A DNA stretch of 27,044 bases, from the IMG/VR virus record IMGVR_UViG_3300017758_000096, positions 1 through 27,044 of that record; one strand, written 5' to 3'. The notes under the pieces are model-generated. The model saw only the letters and a program-made list of their open reading frames with translations, did no database searches and was not told where the DNA came from. Positions 17,301 to 23,901 of this stretch are shown one piece after another. The DNA is from a virus. Position numbers and translations under genes: made by a program. Each line of letters begins with the position of its first letter. Position 1 is the first letter of the stretch.

Positions 17301-18995
17301 CTCATAACCAAATAAAGGTGAACCTTTAAATGTTGAGTCATATGTTTCAATGCCTATGCCTTTTGTATCATACACTTTAAACAGAGGCTCTTGATTGATT
17401 GAAGTTTTTAATTGAACAAGTGACCAATTACTTCCGTTCCATTTAATATCAATGTTTTCAAATTGTTTAAAGTCCGCACTAGGTACATTCTCAACAAAAC
17501 TTGTATTACCAATTACAAGTTCTTTAATTTCTTCTAATATATCACCTTGTTTCATTTTATACAAGTGTGAAGTATATGTTGTAGTATATGCAACAATGCT
17601 TCCTACTGGAATTCCGTGTCCAGGATTTAGTTGCAGTTGAATACCAGTTTCAGAGATTGGTGCAAACTCATTAACAGGTGCAATCAAGTAGTCAATATTA
17701 CCTACCCATTGCATGTCTATGTTAGGATCTAAATCTGCATGATTCCATAAATTCATTCCTGCTTCAAATTCAATAATACTACGCTTGGCTTTATTTTGTT
17801 GTGTTGCAAAGTCTTTTATTTCTGCACCAGTTACTAGCCCACATATAGTTCTAATTGCATTAATATGCATCCAAGCATTTGATCTAGAAAATGCACTCTG
17901 CCTGGTATCGTTTCTCGCTATTACAATATAATCTGGCTCTGTAGGAATAATAGGTTCGTAGTCCCAATTATCACTGTCGTATGAATCACCGAGTCCCTCA
18001 CTTAGTGGATCAGTTAAAACTGTTGCGGTAACTTTACCTGATTCAACTTCTAAATAATAAATTCCATCTAAATCTGGAAATCTCACGTAACTATTTTGTA
18101 CAAGTTTGTCGTTGTTTGAATCGTGCCTGACTAAATCAAATCCGTCAAAAAACACAGGTTTGTCTGGATGTGTATCCAAGCTGTAAGCCGACAACATTGC
18201 TAAACTATTTCCAGTGTAGTTTCTAATACTTGGTCTATGTATTACTGTGTATACTTTGTTTCTATCCCAATAACCATCACTTTTAATATTGTTGTAGTAT
18301 TGGTTAGTCCAATGAAACTTTCCTTCAAAATCTTGGAATAAAATTAATTTAATGCTTGTACCAACACCTGTTACAATATATGTATTGCCAGACGCTTGTC
18401 CCCAAGTTCCATCAAACTTAATAAACATTCCATTTTCTACAAAGAAAGTATTGTTGTCATCTTCAAGTTTATAAACTGACTCGTTTGTTATTTGTTTTAT
18501 AATATCTTTAAAAGCACCACTGTTTGTTGATGTGTATATTGGCAAATTTTGTACCCAATAGTAATTTTGATAATTTATTAACATATCAATGTTTACTGGT
18601 GGTGAGAACACAAACGGCTGACTACTATAAGCGGCGTTATAGTTGTAGGTATCAAAGTTTTCTCTGATTCCATTTACTACATCATCAAATGCAACTGTAT
18701 GTGTAATATTTTCATCATTGTCATTTAAAGTAATAGCAGGCTTGAGTTGACTGCTTTGTTTTGCTACGCTAGGATTTTTGATATTAACATATACATCATC
18801 TTTGTTTGCATAGTTACCATGTCGTCCGCCAATAAAGCCTTCGTAAATATCAAGCTCACCCTTGCTTATCATTTGATCAAGAGTACTATCTAACCATGAT
18901 TGATTTGTTTCAGTATTAAAAACTTTTGGTATAAAGTTACTACTTTGAATCTTATCGTTTGGATATTTTCCGTATCTCTTTTTGTTGTTAGCCAT
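8400..18995 (-). CDS. Giant baseplate/tail structural protein, 3531 aa (positional counterpart of T4 gp7)
   Basis: A single uninterrupted frame occupies 39% of the window. It directly follows gp6, where T4 has gp7 (1032 aa), so a peripheral baseplate wedge role is likely; homology is not proven. Landmarks are SPPVNIDMLINYQNYYWV near 130-148, INPWHMLGFSFKPTWWDTYY at about 1255-1274, a Trp-rich RWWDTSTTRYYDYDQGDLDY near 2820, VNTVKPFHTKI near 3250, and a C-terminal INSEIMEYYKDGNILHIIDR strand pair. Residues about 2025-2500 differ from the rest: low in aromatics, rich in Thr, Ile, Val and Asn, with a tandem 59-residue repeat and a carbohydrate-binding-like motif. That stretch looks like inserted modules. 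GCGIC near 2605 forms a Cys pair. Start: AGGA 8 nt before the ATG, in the end of gp6. The stop is 15 nt before the ATG at 8384. Confidence 0.88.
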   Translation of the reverse strand: MANNKKRYGKYPNDKIQSSNFIPKVFNTETNQSWLDSTLDQMISKGELDIYEGFIGGRHGNYANKDDVYVNIKNPSVAKQSSQLKPAITLNDNDENITHTVAFDDVVNGIRENFDTYNYNAAYSSQPFVFSPPVNIDMLINYQNYYWVQNLPIYTSTNSGAFKDIIKQITNESVYKLEDDNNTFFVENGMFIKFDGTWGQASGNTYIVTGVGTSIKLILFQDFEGKFHWTNQYYNNIKSDGYWDRNKVYTVIHRPSIRNYTGNSLAMLSAYSLDTHPDKPVFFDGFDLVRHDSNNDKLVQNSYVRFPDLDGIYYLEVESGKVTATVLTDPLSEGLGDSYDSDNWDYEPIIPTEPDYIVIARNDTRQSAFSRSNAWMHINAIRTICGLVTGAEIKDFATQQNKAKRSIIEFEAGMNLWNHADLDPNIDMQWVGNIDYLIAPVNEFAPISETGIQLQLNPGHGIPVGSIVAYTTTYTSHLYKMKQGDILEEIKELVIGNTSFVENVPSADFKQFENIDIKWNGSNWSLVQLKTSINQEPLFKVYDTKGIGIETYDSTFKGSPLFGYEIGSSGTPDEVLGKILSYKDTPNGAEYQFFNYLDHDNFSQRVSDSVDAKLSWKQDINGFCYFKQDDELTNLYKTSDVIFGAPETLQYTITDENNDLVIPIGYDNYRQEHEFTVHVINDQVNITRTDNQGTTSTKNINQYKKGILVDNNTVVKFHNLTTEDLKFSDDGVDIEDILYTGNATVTRTSTTTMLDVGSMVTGLDSNKINVHFTDTTTTPLFKVTVIESINNQFSQLTINGNLIDYNFVTVSPSQTTISQLALKEGDIVDIEFFNNDNNNDSSNANIPTLWTSNSTNKTFDSFSISELSAHFEDIMFNIPGFDGTAFGENNFSQITRLTSYGGKIFLHNDSGVMHDVQYADKTLNLTGALYEQGKDYDSFMTRFRNQVRRLYNTKVYSNVHEILVDALDVLLTNKKGGQLYSASNMAYSTGEQIQKELIDSTQTTIQLKNIPNGDTNIRDHVYVWLTDNMNSDDILVRRMLTKDVDYVIEGKTLTILTTPIALSNGAKNTIEIEFHNMDTPCYIPQSVVKLGLKFGTQPQVVNNRLLTHDGNYYDLAPGAELYKLDSMTFDPVNAAQLELELMIYSGLVKSDKLYTQEKYATVDKFMPSQHRGAWFTLEHLDNYVYPYFSKWARRKDINPILEESMYDANDSTTWNYKDMSSTILSNYPDYMQNVQLPGHYVGIYTVLFGTHQPHINPWHMLGFSFKPTWWDTYYSWTDSTKRNALIDAVQRGIVSKPGDKLVQDPSFARYGWDWTTKCPVNTSGDLMPISEILGNIAGTAEAATPFVFGDYGPTEQKYRFSAEGYAVTVDAMLKLLPAKAFTYFFQPGVIDYKTVSPYNVDTLIEKTISPSTFIQPGFKDNKVLTKINVESQVTGFVVTDDDTNIYGSEIGIVSKPVVTFDANGFVTAIALNKRLYNVKDEAILRSDVLKNIVIGGQLEENIELEYVYDNVEYVANGISQALYNYTHRNNYTVDLETTYNKLTTNLLQKANGFTNKSSINFFAESSFIGSYGISSQDYKIVMHKGYPHTVINASQVIIKRDAQGYQVYGISNNRQDFRFFEPETSGTRPFREITVSNKTLKKYFNFAKETSVAEYGTTFSKIQDVYNFVRGYFAYLETLGFNHGTNKEAQANLFINWTVRAVEGDELILDLGSKVEITATHGHVVEFDTLRYPANNMLYKDGTVVDIEDVQVKRKNESTVISTKQGATIGNITIAILDYEHAFVFNDRTTFGQVIQDSAKATTQQRLLARGGITKEWDGNKRAPGYLVFDDHIVQNFDSSVQEINDYYKTDVTEFNKNIRHAKDITIGNIEREWLNDLYLDPNVVTKFYQGAIKESGTNASIDRLARFIKGAKDITISEKFMFNHSYFGDTTRKSSTEIQLKQSELTNNPQVVEFAENKTATSSIAINTQDARFVNKSNTQFNVGEFNSTDFSLKTAGEMLSTEADYYAFNTRTLPSVYDSTANYATIESWNNSTSYVIGDLVRYQSRLYKCIVDSTGLTVTSEGITETGTKTNPTFPFGTVVDIGSQQITLQDTTIGLNDIVAVGSIQNPIVRDSNRLTLNGTTVEFRGTTQQQTVVAPATIIGNIPGPVLPSVAGQSITINGTPINFDTRPSAITDGNLAIASNTPPNIPEVFIVPIPDPITDPVQDTFTISTPLSGTTYSVFQVAVDGILTTNFTVSGQDLTVNETLTGGETIDVLLRHVQTLQDTYTITDATLSPLGYFLSQVRVAGNVVPSSNYVVNGQDVTFNDTSSFAPGNLIQFDLEYIDQGMNTADILQAINNASITGLTAGLSAQGTIQLDLTSTSLTATLTVASAATNSLLFLFDINNPTVGDTENVVTGFAFLPLTMQEILDQFNQASFPNTTATEQNNALVITVASADENLVVTDGNGLFGLDALYPYSTTTVNTYTNMIRAVEQINNHMTTQGITDITASVQNSRINISSTRSSLDFGNTTFNNLAGLPTGIQSTLIAGVQNSFEYYGVGDARNDWEELSDDQDPVLFNIWIVNDTDYEVAETDTIKTKYNDWNVLQVQNHGLYTFDSNDPDGCGICAGAATSDGNDAQVTTISDHNLQVGDFVLLTNTTTQPNIDGIHKVTQVHPSDNKIFYIDKFIDRCGNASSVMVLRSQRFETNTQLNAAEASTLFQIPNLSLSFVKFDDNEARSTNVFRKTAASGFVPERKTIQRILNNDVENITIYDYNNNTVVKQLELFDPLRGIIPGIAQSEIDMTSDVDLAAYNQTSNEEYTVVEDNYWSQDQVGKRWWDTSTTRYYDYDQGDLDYKSTHWGRLFPGSSIDVYEWTKSSVPPEEYAQAVEGKVEMFGTVSSGEAFYIYNDLLQENEYFYSSVEEWDALLGNYNTCYYFWVKNKNTYPANKMLTNKAVADIISNPTANGIAWFSVIESNAFITANTDLYLNDTSSVLQINIVPDGINHNSWTSIARGSDLIPDYYYIGLRNNLATVDAKEQTLPDYYVHPFNRYGDDRNIRQAWFQNHGLARQNARDVINALLKDINLYRNYRHQWNREFIKNNMPDKTWKWVDYVSKYRSLYAQPTLTITNSSELSGVDTSVHTIVLLKTIQDDLVRDEIWEYQDNDWYITEKKNSTIELDQIVARKRAGWDVFAWDSTIWDDTSTKVWWRIIVDACRNDWFTDINKFKFNEFFFAMVDSVFSEQDQPNWVHKTTYVKLDIVHDINTTVRKYTRSTVNNIIGYVNTVKPFHTKIDNIVDTSEALEHTNISIVESPKQVITMKLDDLTRTYVGTIYDGGDDWNTTYDQEVDSGNMWDSSASTTYNNGPFLQPEMYASINNPLRQHNLHVDIDSSIGIVVQTNTNGSTVDANTRTFTYLRNYNEELPMFVGLEDAKTSTTTTAIDLTTDEITVTDVTNFSNNGFLYINSEIMEYYKDGNILHIIDRATNNTRKINAPLGTSITDITDSLLTASQVSGNTLKLNDMGKSILTSSDSLTASELNALGKGIAI
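12021..12374 (-). repeat. Tandem 59-residue protein repeat within the giant protein
   Basis: Residues 2208-2266 and 2267-2325 align. Copy 1 begins QDTFTIS and has NFTVSGQDLTVNETLTGGETIDV; copy 2 begins QDTYTIT and has NYVVNGQDVTFNDTSSFAPGNLI. The pattern is a beta sandwich-like repeat (Ig- or carbohydrate-binding-like, not resolved). Sequence divergence is high, so the duplication is old. Confidence 0.65.
12816..12923 (-). other. CBM5/12-like carbohydrate-binding motif in the giant protein
   Basis: Residues about 2025-2060 read W2031 NNSTSYVIGDLVRY QSRLYKC. The order W, Y, GD.V.Y, then Y.C is the core pattern of CBM5/12-type chitin-binding modules common in phage fibres. It lies just before the Thr/Asn-rich repeat region. 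Assigned by pattern only. Confidence 0.45.
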
Positions 18996-18997
18996 TT

Positions 18998-21900
18998 TTA
19001 CTGTCCTGCTCTAATATTTGCATCTGTAATTGTATCAATTATATCAACATCTTCTACTTTAACATCTGGAATAAACATTTCGCTACTAGATGGTTTAATT
19101 TCAAATAAGTCACCAAATACACTATCATTTCCTTGTGGTACAATTACAAAACTACTAATAATTCCACTCAGCTGTTGATGTACATATGCGGCAAGTTCAG
19201 TGAAATAAAATGTTTCACCAAAGTCCCAATTTGCTACTTCAAAGTATTTGCCTATTGTCTCAATTACTTTTGATTTTACATCATTGTCTGTCATGTTTGA
19301 GTTTTTAACTTTGATAATTCTAAAACGTGCTCTTAGTTGAGGCTGTGCTTTTAATCCAAATAAAGGCTTGTATGTTACACCTCTATACACTATACTATCG
19401 CTCATTGCTTTTTTATTACTAATGTCGCTAAACATTTTTGAAAGTTGGTAACTAGTAGGAGATGATGGTTGTGCAGTGTTGCCTAGCAAGTATTGTCTAA
19501 ACTGTCTATCGTATTCTCTACTTAATACAAATACATCTATAACGTTTGTAAAACTAGGATCAACTAAAATATTATCTGCTGGATTGTGTTCCCACTCAAA
19601 TCTTAAATTCTCTTTTCCAGATTGTATAGTTGCTGTTCCATCATCATCATAATCATATGATATTGTTGAAGTTCCAACAACATCATCATAGCTACGTGGA
19701 TTGTTTGGTCTTACATCATTGTTGCTATCTTCTAAAGATACAATAATTCTGTTGCTGTTTGCAACACCATTTTCGTCTGTAAAGTAACCACTTACAAAAA
19801 ACTCACCTGCTGGTACAAAATTATCGTTTAACACAACAATTTTATCTTTCTGTGATTTAAGTGTATATGTACTTAGATTGTATTCGTTATTGATATTACT
19901 AAATTCAACTGCTTCACTATTAAATTCTATTCTAAATGTTCTAGTGTAAATGTTAAAGTTGTCGTTAGCATATTCAAACCATAATAACCAACTTTGTTCA
20001 TTGTTGCTATTATTAAAATCAGTTGGCTGAGGGTCATTATAATCTTGTGTTGTATTTGGTTCAAATATTTCCCAACTTGTGTTGAATAGGTTGTATCTAA
20101 TTGCAAAAGATTTCTTTGCCTCAATATAACCTGTTATGATTTGTCTTTCTCTGTCGTTGAATACTCTATTGAATGCTGGGTATATTGTTTTAATATATGC
20201 ATTGTCTGGTATTTCTGCATCTAGTACTATACTACCTTTACCAGTTGATGTTAAGCCTGTTGGGTCACCAGTTGAATCAAATATTCCTAGTCCATTGTTG
20301 TAAATGTTTACAACCTTTGCCCACTTTGTAGTAAACTCAGTGATTATGCCATTGTCAATTGTTGGTACAGCAAATTCAAGCAAAGTACCAACTTCAATGT
20401 GTTGTGTGTATGAAGTTTGTGTTTTACCTGTTTTTATGATTGATGCAGATGGTAGAGTAACAAAGTATCCGTTGTTACTACCAATTGCATTATCCGTTGG
20501 TGTTTGCCATTGTATAGCACCACTTAGTGTATTTGGTACTGTATCAAAGTTAGGATAACCTGTTGGCTTTAAATTGTTAATTGCTGTGTTAAACTTTGTA
20601 TAATACAAGTTCAAAAGTTCTTCGTTGTTTAAAATATTTTTTACATATTTGTTATACGCATGATTAGGAGTCTCGCCAACAGTTGAAATAGTTCTTAAAC
20701 TATCGTATGCAAATATTTTACCATCCTTGTTGAATACGTTAACACTTGTGTAAGCACCTGTTGGGTCCATGGTATGTAAATATCTGCTATGACCACTGTG
20801 TGTTCTGTTTATACTTTTTGTCTTTAGTGCATCTTCACTGAACGTTTGTACAACATTATTGTAATCACTTGCTGTAATCATTCTGTTTTGTGCGCTATAG
20901 TTTTTTGGTGCGGCTTCTTTTATGCTGTCTAAACTTTGTCTTGATGTTGCACTTATGATTGGCTTTTTAATTTGTAATCCAACTGTTGCTGTATAGCTGT
21001 TGCCATCTGCACCAATATAATCAATATTAATTTTTTGTGATCCAACATCATCTGATCTTAATCTATATGTAGCATTTATGCTTGTTCTAAACCATATACG
21101 AATTTTTCCCTTTGGTAAGTTACCAAAGTTTTTATCACTAAAGCAAACTGTAATTTGATCATTTTCTCTTGTCTTTACTGAGAAAATATTTCTTTCTGAT
21201 CCTGCCAGCGTGTTGTAAATATTATTTTGTGAATATGTATTTTCTACTTTTGTCCAATACGCTGTTGCATTACCGTTGCCGTCAATTGTAGAAACCCATA
21301 CGTCTGTGCTATTGATATTGTTTACATCAATATCAAAAGACATGTTATCAAATGGGTCGTTGATTGTAAAGTCTCTAAACTGCAATGATCCTTGCTTTAT
21401 GCCTAAGAAAAATCCAGTATCTGAACTTGTAATACCTAGTCCATCATTTTTATAAATTATGCTAAGTGCATTTGTTTTGTCTGGCGCAGTTTCAATAATA
21501 TGTTTTGTAGCATTATCAAGATCTAATCCAACAATTTCAAATGTTGAACTTTTACCAGCGGCACTACCAACAACACTAAATGTATATTGATTTTCTGTGT
21601 TGTTGAGTTTGTAAAACTGGTGTGTAATGTTTTCAATAATTAATTGTTTTACTGGACTACCAAATTGATTGCTTGTCTGCATTACAGCGTTGATTGCTGT
21701 AATAAAATTGTCCATGTTGTTGACATCAGTAGTATTTTCAAATCTTATTTCTTGTCCACCAATACTTGTTCCTTCGCTACCAATTACTGCTTCGTTAGTT
21801 TTGATACTAGTAATCTTAATATCACCAAATGCAGGCACATTACGCATTGGTTGATATCCTAAAAATTCTGCTAGTTTATAAACACTTTCTTGTCTTTCAG

Positions 21901-22171
21901 CTGTACTTAAAAAGTTATTCCTACTATTCAAGTCAATTCTAAATGCAAGGTTGTGTCCAAATTGTGCTACCACATCAAGTAGTGCAACAAATTCAGCTGA
22001 TTCTATCCAATCGTTATAATTTTCTGGATAATTATTGCGGACATATTCTACCATAGCAGTACGGATAGTATCATAATCATATGCTTGTAGATTAGCATTA
22101 ATGAAACTATCATATACTATAGTATAATCTTCAGCCGCAAAAAGTTTTGTTTGTCTAGTTTTTTGTGCCAT
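18998..22171 (-). CDS. 6: Baseplate wedge protein gp6, 1057 aa
   Basis: Baseplate wedge subunit of the gp6/gpJ type, forming the ring around the hub with gp25 and gp53 in T4. Residues 43-108 contain the conserved N-terminal pattern with YVRNNYPENYNDWIESAEFV, then a helix ending ERQESVYKLAEFLGYQP. Residues about 405-440 hold KEAAPKNYSAQNRMITASDY, the J-like baseplate signature (AP....QNR.vTa.DY). The C-terminal region includes YFEVANWDFGETFYFTELAAYV. T4 gp6 has 660 residues, so this copy carries about 400 more, much of it beta-rich material at roughly 500-850. The ATG is 1 nt after the gp25 stop with a weak GAG 8 nt upstream. The gene ends 2 nt before the giant protein's ATG. Order gp25-gp6 supports the call. 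Confidence 0.93.
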   Translation of the reverse strand: MAQKTRQTKLFAAEDYTIVYDSFINANLQAYDYDTIRTAMVEYVRNNYPENYNDWIESAEFVALLDVVAQFGHNLAFRIDLNSRNNFLSTAERQESVYKLAEFLGYQPMRNVPAFGDIKITSIKTNEAVIGSEGTSIGGQEIRFENTTDVNNMDNFITAINAVMQTSNQFGSPVKQLIIENITHQFYKLNNTENQYTFSVVGSAAGKSSTFEIVGLDLDNATKHIIETAPDKTNALSIIYKNDGLGITSSDTGFFLGIKQGSLQFRDFTINDPFDNMSFDIDVNNINSTDVWVSTIDGNGNATAYWTKVENTYSQNNIYNTLAGSERNIFSVKTRENDQITVCFSDKNFGNLPKGKIRIWFRTSINATYRLRSDDVGSQKINIDYIGADGNSYTATVGLQIKKPIISATSRQSLDSIKEAAPKNYSAQNRMITASDYNNVVQTFSEDALKTKSINRTHSGHSRYLHTMDPTGAYTSVNVFNKDGKIFAYDSLRTISTVGETPNHAYNKYVKNILNNEELLNLYYTKFNTAINNLKPTGYPNFDTVPNTLSGAIQWQTPTDNAIGSNNGYFVTLPSASIIKTGKTQTSYTQHIEVGTLLEFAVPTIDNGIITEFTTKWAKVVNIYNNGLGIFDSTGDPTGLTSTGKGSIVLDAEIPDNAYIKTIYPAFNRVFNDRERQIITGYIEAKKSFAIRYNLFNTSWEIFEPNTTQDYNDPQPTDFNNSNNEQSWLLWFEYANDNFNIYTRTFRIEFNSEAVEFSNINNEYNLSTYTLKSQKDKIVVLNDNFVPAGEFFVSGYFTDENGVANSNRIIVSLEDSNNDVRPNNPRSYDDVVGTSTISYDYDDDGTATIQSGKENLRFEWEHNPADNILVDPSFTNVIDVFVLSREYDRQFRQYLLGNTAQPSSPTSYQLSKMFSDISNKKAMSDSIVYRGVTYKPLFGLKAQPQLRARFRIIKVKNSNMTDNDVKSKVIETIGKYFEVANWDFGETFYFTELAAYVHQQLSGIISSFVIVPQGNDSVFGDLFEIKPSSSEMFIPDVKVEDVDIIDTITDANIRAGQ

Positions 22172-22172
22172 T

Positions 22173-22556
22173 TTAATACTCTGTTACTTTGTTAAATTCT
22201 TTATCAAATTTCAATTGCAAATCTGTTGCAGTTTTAGTTGGTAGGTATATAAGGTTAGCACTAACATATACATAATTTGCATCTTCATCTACTGTTACAG
22301 TAGAGTTTACCAAATTAAATCTAGGATCATAACTCACCACAGTAATAACATCATCTTCAATTTCATCAATTGTAAGAGTGTCGAGTGGTTGGAATACAAG
22401 ATATGGAAGATTACTACCAAAGTCTGGATTAGTCCATTTCTCTCCTTTACGGATATGAAAATGGTTTTCTAAGTCTTGCTTAGCCAGATCTAAATCTCTA
22501 AGGATTTTAGAGGTAGATTTTGTGTTTAAAGTTGTATAACCAATTATATTACTCAT
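22173..22556 (-). CDS. 25: Baseplate wedge protein gp25, 127 aa
   Basis: Small wedge subunit that packs with gp6 and contacts the sheath in T4-type tails. Length is close to T4 gp25 (132 aa). Residues 32-70 contain HFHIRKGEKWTNPDFGSNLP followed by YLVFQPLDTLTIDEIEDDV, the family's conserved segment. The family EPR motif appears as D77-P78-R79, a conservative change. The C-terminal strands VYVSANLIYLPT are typical. There is no Shine-Dalgarno sequence before the ATG. Instead CATAAATA lies 5 nt upstream of it, so a late transcript could begin at or very near the start codon. gp6 follows after 1 nt. Confidence 0.93.
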   Translation of the reverse strand: MSNIIGYTTLNTKSTSKILRDLDLAKQDLENHFHIRKGEKWTNPDFGSNLPYLVFQPLDTLTIDEIEDDVITVVSYDPRFNLVNSTVTVDEDANYVYVSANLIYLPTKTATDLQLKFDKEFNKVTEY

Positions 22557-22561
22557 ACAAC

Positions 22562-22569
22562 TATTTATG
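22562..22569 (-). promoter_or_regulatory. T4-type late promoter-like box CATAAATA before gp25
   Basis: CATAAATA lies in the 33-nt gap between the HNH gene and gp25 and is identical to the box before the modification operon. It differs by one base from the T4 late consensus TATAAATA. It ends 5 nt before the gp25 ATG, so transcripts would have almost no leader. It would drive gp25, gp6 and the giant gene. Confidence 0.55.
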
Positions 22570-22589
22570 TGAAAAATTAACTACGTACT

Positions 22590-23129
22590 TTATGATACTA
22601 CTTTTAACTGATCCTCTGGCCAATTAATATAGTCTTGCCACTTGGCATCTGGTATAGTGTACGGATAATGCTTTCTACTGTTGTTTATTTGGTGCCAAGT
22701 GGGTCTATATGGCTTATTAATAGGCTGTATAATATTACTGCCTTTTTTAACATTACAAGGACCGCAAGCGGCAACAGTATTTGTCCATCCCAATTTACCA
22801 CCTTTAGACTTTGGAATGACATGATCTAGTGTTAGCTCATCATAATGAAAATCATTGCCACAATATTGACACTGATAGTCATCTCTTATATAGACATTCC
22901 GCCGGGAATACCTCGCTAAATTTGGTTGCTTTTGATAGGTGTGTAGCATTACAACACTTGGCATTGGTATAGTTAAATTTGCCGATCTTAGTACACGATC
23001 TTCGTAATTTTCAACTACGTGTATCTTGTCTGCAAACATATACTTTACAGCATTTTGCCAACTGATTGTACTCAGTGGCAAATAACTAAGTGGTCTTGCA
23101 TCTGCATTTAATAGAAGTACGCTGGGCAA
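22590..23129 (-). CDS. HNH endonuclease, 179 aa, TTG start
   Basis: The nuclease core is at about 80-130. CQYC (C87, C90) and CGPC (C122, C125) form the structural zinc site, LTLDHVIPKSKGG carries the catalytic D102-H103, and WTNTVAACGPCN supplies the Asn. This is the common beta-beta-alpha-metal HNH family found in many bacteria and T4-like marine phages. The first 30 residues (PSVLLLNADARPLSYLPLS) are a conserved N-terminal part of that family. The frame has a TAA two codons before the TTG at 23129-23127, and the next ATG is at residue 31, so TTG must be the start; AAGGA lies 10 nt upstream. It separates the lysozyme from gp25 and could be a freestanding homing-type or a host/phage DNA-cutting enzyme. 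Confidence 0.9.
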   Translation of the reverse strand: MPSVLLLNADARPLSYLPLSTISWQNAVKYMFADKIHVVENYEDRVLRSANLTIPMPSVVMLHTYQKQPNLARYSRRNVYIRDDYQCQYCGNDFHYDELTLDHVIPKSKGGKLGWTNTVAACGPCNVKKGSNIIQPINKPYRPTWHQINNSRKHYPYTIPDAKWQDYINWPEDQLKVVS

Positions 23130-23155
23130 AACTTAATGTTCCTTGTTTCTTTCTG

Positions 23156-23163
23156 TATTTAAA
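23156..23163 (-). promoter_or_regulatory. Possible late promoter-like box TTTAAATA before the HNH gene
   Basis: The 49-nt gap between lysozyme and HNH genes contains TTTAAATAC about 26 nt before the TTG, with AAGGA downstream. It is a weaker match to TATAAATA than the boxes before gp25 and the modification operon. The surrounding DNA is very AT-rich, so chance is a real possibility. Confidence 0.25.
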
Positions 23164-23169
23164 TTAAAT

Positions 23170-23186
23170 TAACATATATTATGTTA
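23170..23186 (-). other. Small AT-rich inverted repeat over the lysozyme stop codon
   Basis: TAACATA and TATGTTA form a 7-bp stem with a 3-nt loop. The stem has a single G-C pair and is not followed by a clear U-run, so it is not a convincing intrinsic terminator. It may be a weak hairpin at the gene boundary. Confidence 0.3.
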
Positions 23187-23901
23187 GTTGTTTTGAGATA
23201 AAACGTTTGCGTGATTGAGTCATGCCTGGTAAAAATCGTTGTGTCTCTACAAAGTAAACTCTTTCAGCTTGTATTTTTGTTTGATCAGTTAGCATTTTTG
23301 CTGGATAATCTCTTTCTAATTTCTTAAGGCTGGCTGCCTTAATAAAATGTCTACGTTTCATAGAACCATAATCTCCTAGCATTAATATCTTTGCTTCGGT
23401 TTGTCTTATAGTTCTATTGTTTCCACTGTTAGTTAGTGCAGTAGCAACATAGTTCCATTTACGTTCTTTTATAAATTCATAGATATTAAACTTCCTAATA
23501 TCTGTTCCTACCTTCTTAAAATCTCCAGTTCGAAAATATAAACTTAACAATGCATCATATTGTGATTGCGTAATTGTATCAATTGGTAGTAATTGCTTTA
23601 ATTTTCTTTCAGCAATTTTCAATTGATCAATAAAAATAGTATAGGCTTCCTGTTCTGTTAGCCCATTGCCATTAGTTTCAATGCTTAGATTATAACCTAT
23701 TTTAGTAATACCGTCAACATCTAAATATGCATATGGAACATAATCTTCTGTTCTTATAATAAAATTAATTAGTTCGTCGCTTGCTTCTAAGTTCTTTATA
23801 GGTTGCAGATTGTTTACACGGTCACTATTCTTTACTGTGAAGATTGTATAATCCACAAGCATATCGTCTGTAATAGTGTTTGATAAAACAAATGATGGCA
23901 T
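23179..23901 (-). CDS. T4-lysozyme-like protein (GH24), free-standing tail lysozyme domain, 240 aa
   Basis: Residues 45-210 follow the T4 lysozyme fold: RTEDYVPYAYLDVDGITKIG carries E52 (T4 E11) and D61 (T4 D20). It is followed by LTEQEAYTIF, TQSQYDALLSLYFRTG and a helix NIYEFIKERKWNYVATALTN. It would cleave the murein backbone during DNA injection or lysis. Aligned without gaps, the T4 T26 position is K67, with T66 beside it, and the following IGH-type motif reads IGYN, so activity may be altered. The C-terminal 45 residues are basic and extend beyond the family. In T4 this domain is embedded in gp5; here it is a separate gene sharing one base (TAATG) with the gp5-like gene, which suggests a hub-associated lysozyme. 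GGAGAAGG precedes the ATG. Confidence 0.85.
   Translation of the reverse strand: MPSFVLSNTITDDMLVDYTIFTVKNSDRVNNLQPIKNLEASDELINFIIRTEDYVPYAYLDVDGITKIGYNLSIETNGNGLTEQEAYTIFIDQLKIAERKLKQLLPIDTITQSQYDALLSLYFRTGDFKKVGTDIRKFNIYEFIKERKWNYVATALTNSGNNRTIRQTEAKILMLGDYGSMKRRHFIKAASLKKLERDYPAKMLTDQTKIQAERVYFVETQRFLPGMTQSRKRFISKQLT

Noticed and set aside
23170-23186. Intrinsic terminator after the lysozyme gene
   Set aside because: The stem is nearly all A-T, short, and lacks a following U-run; listed only as a weak inverted repeat.
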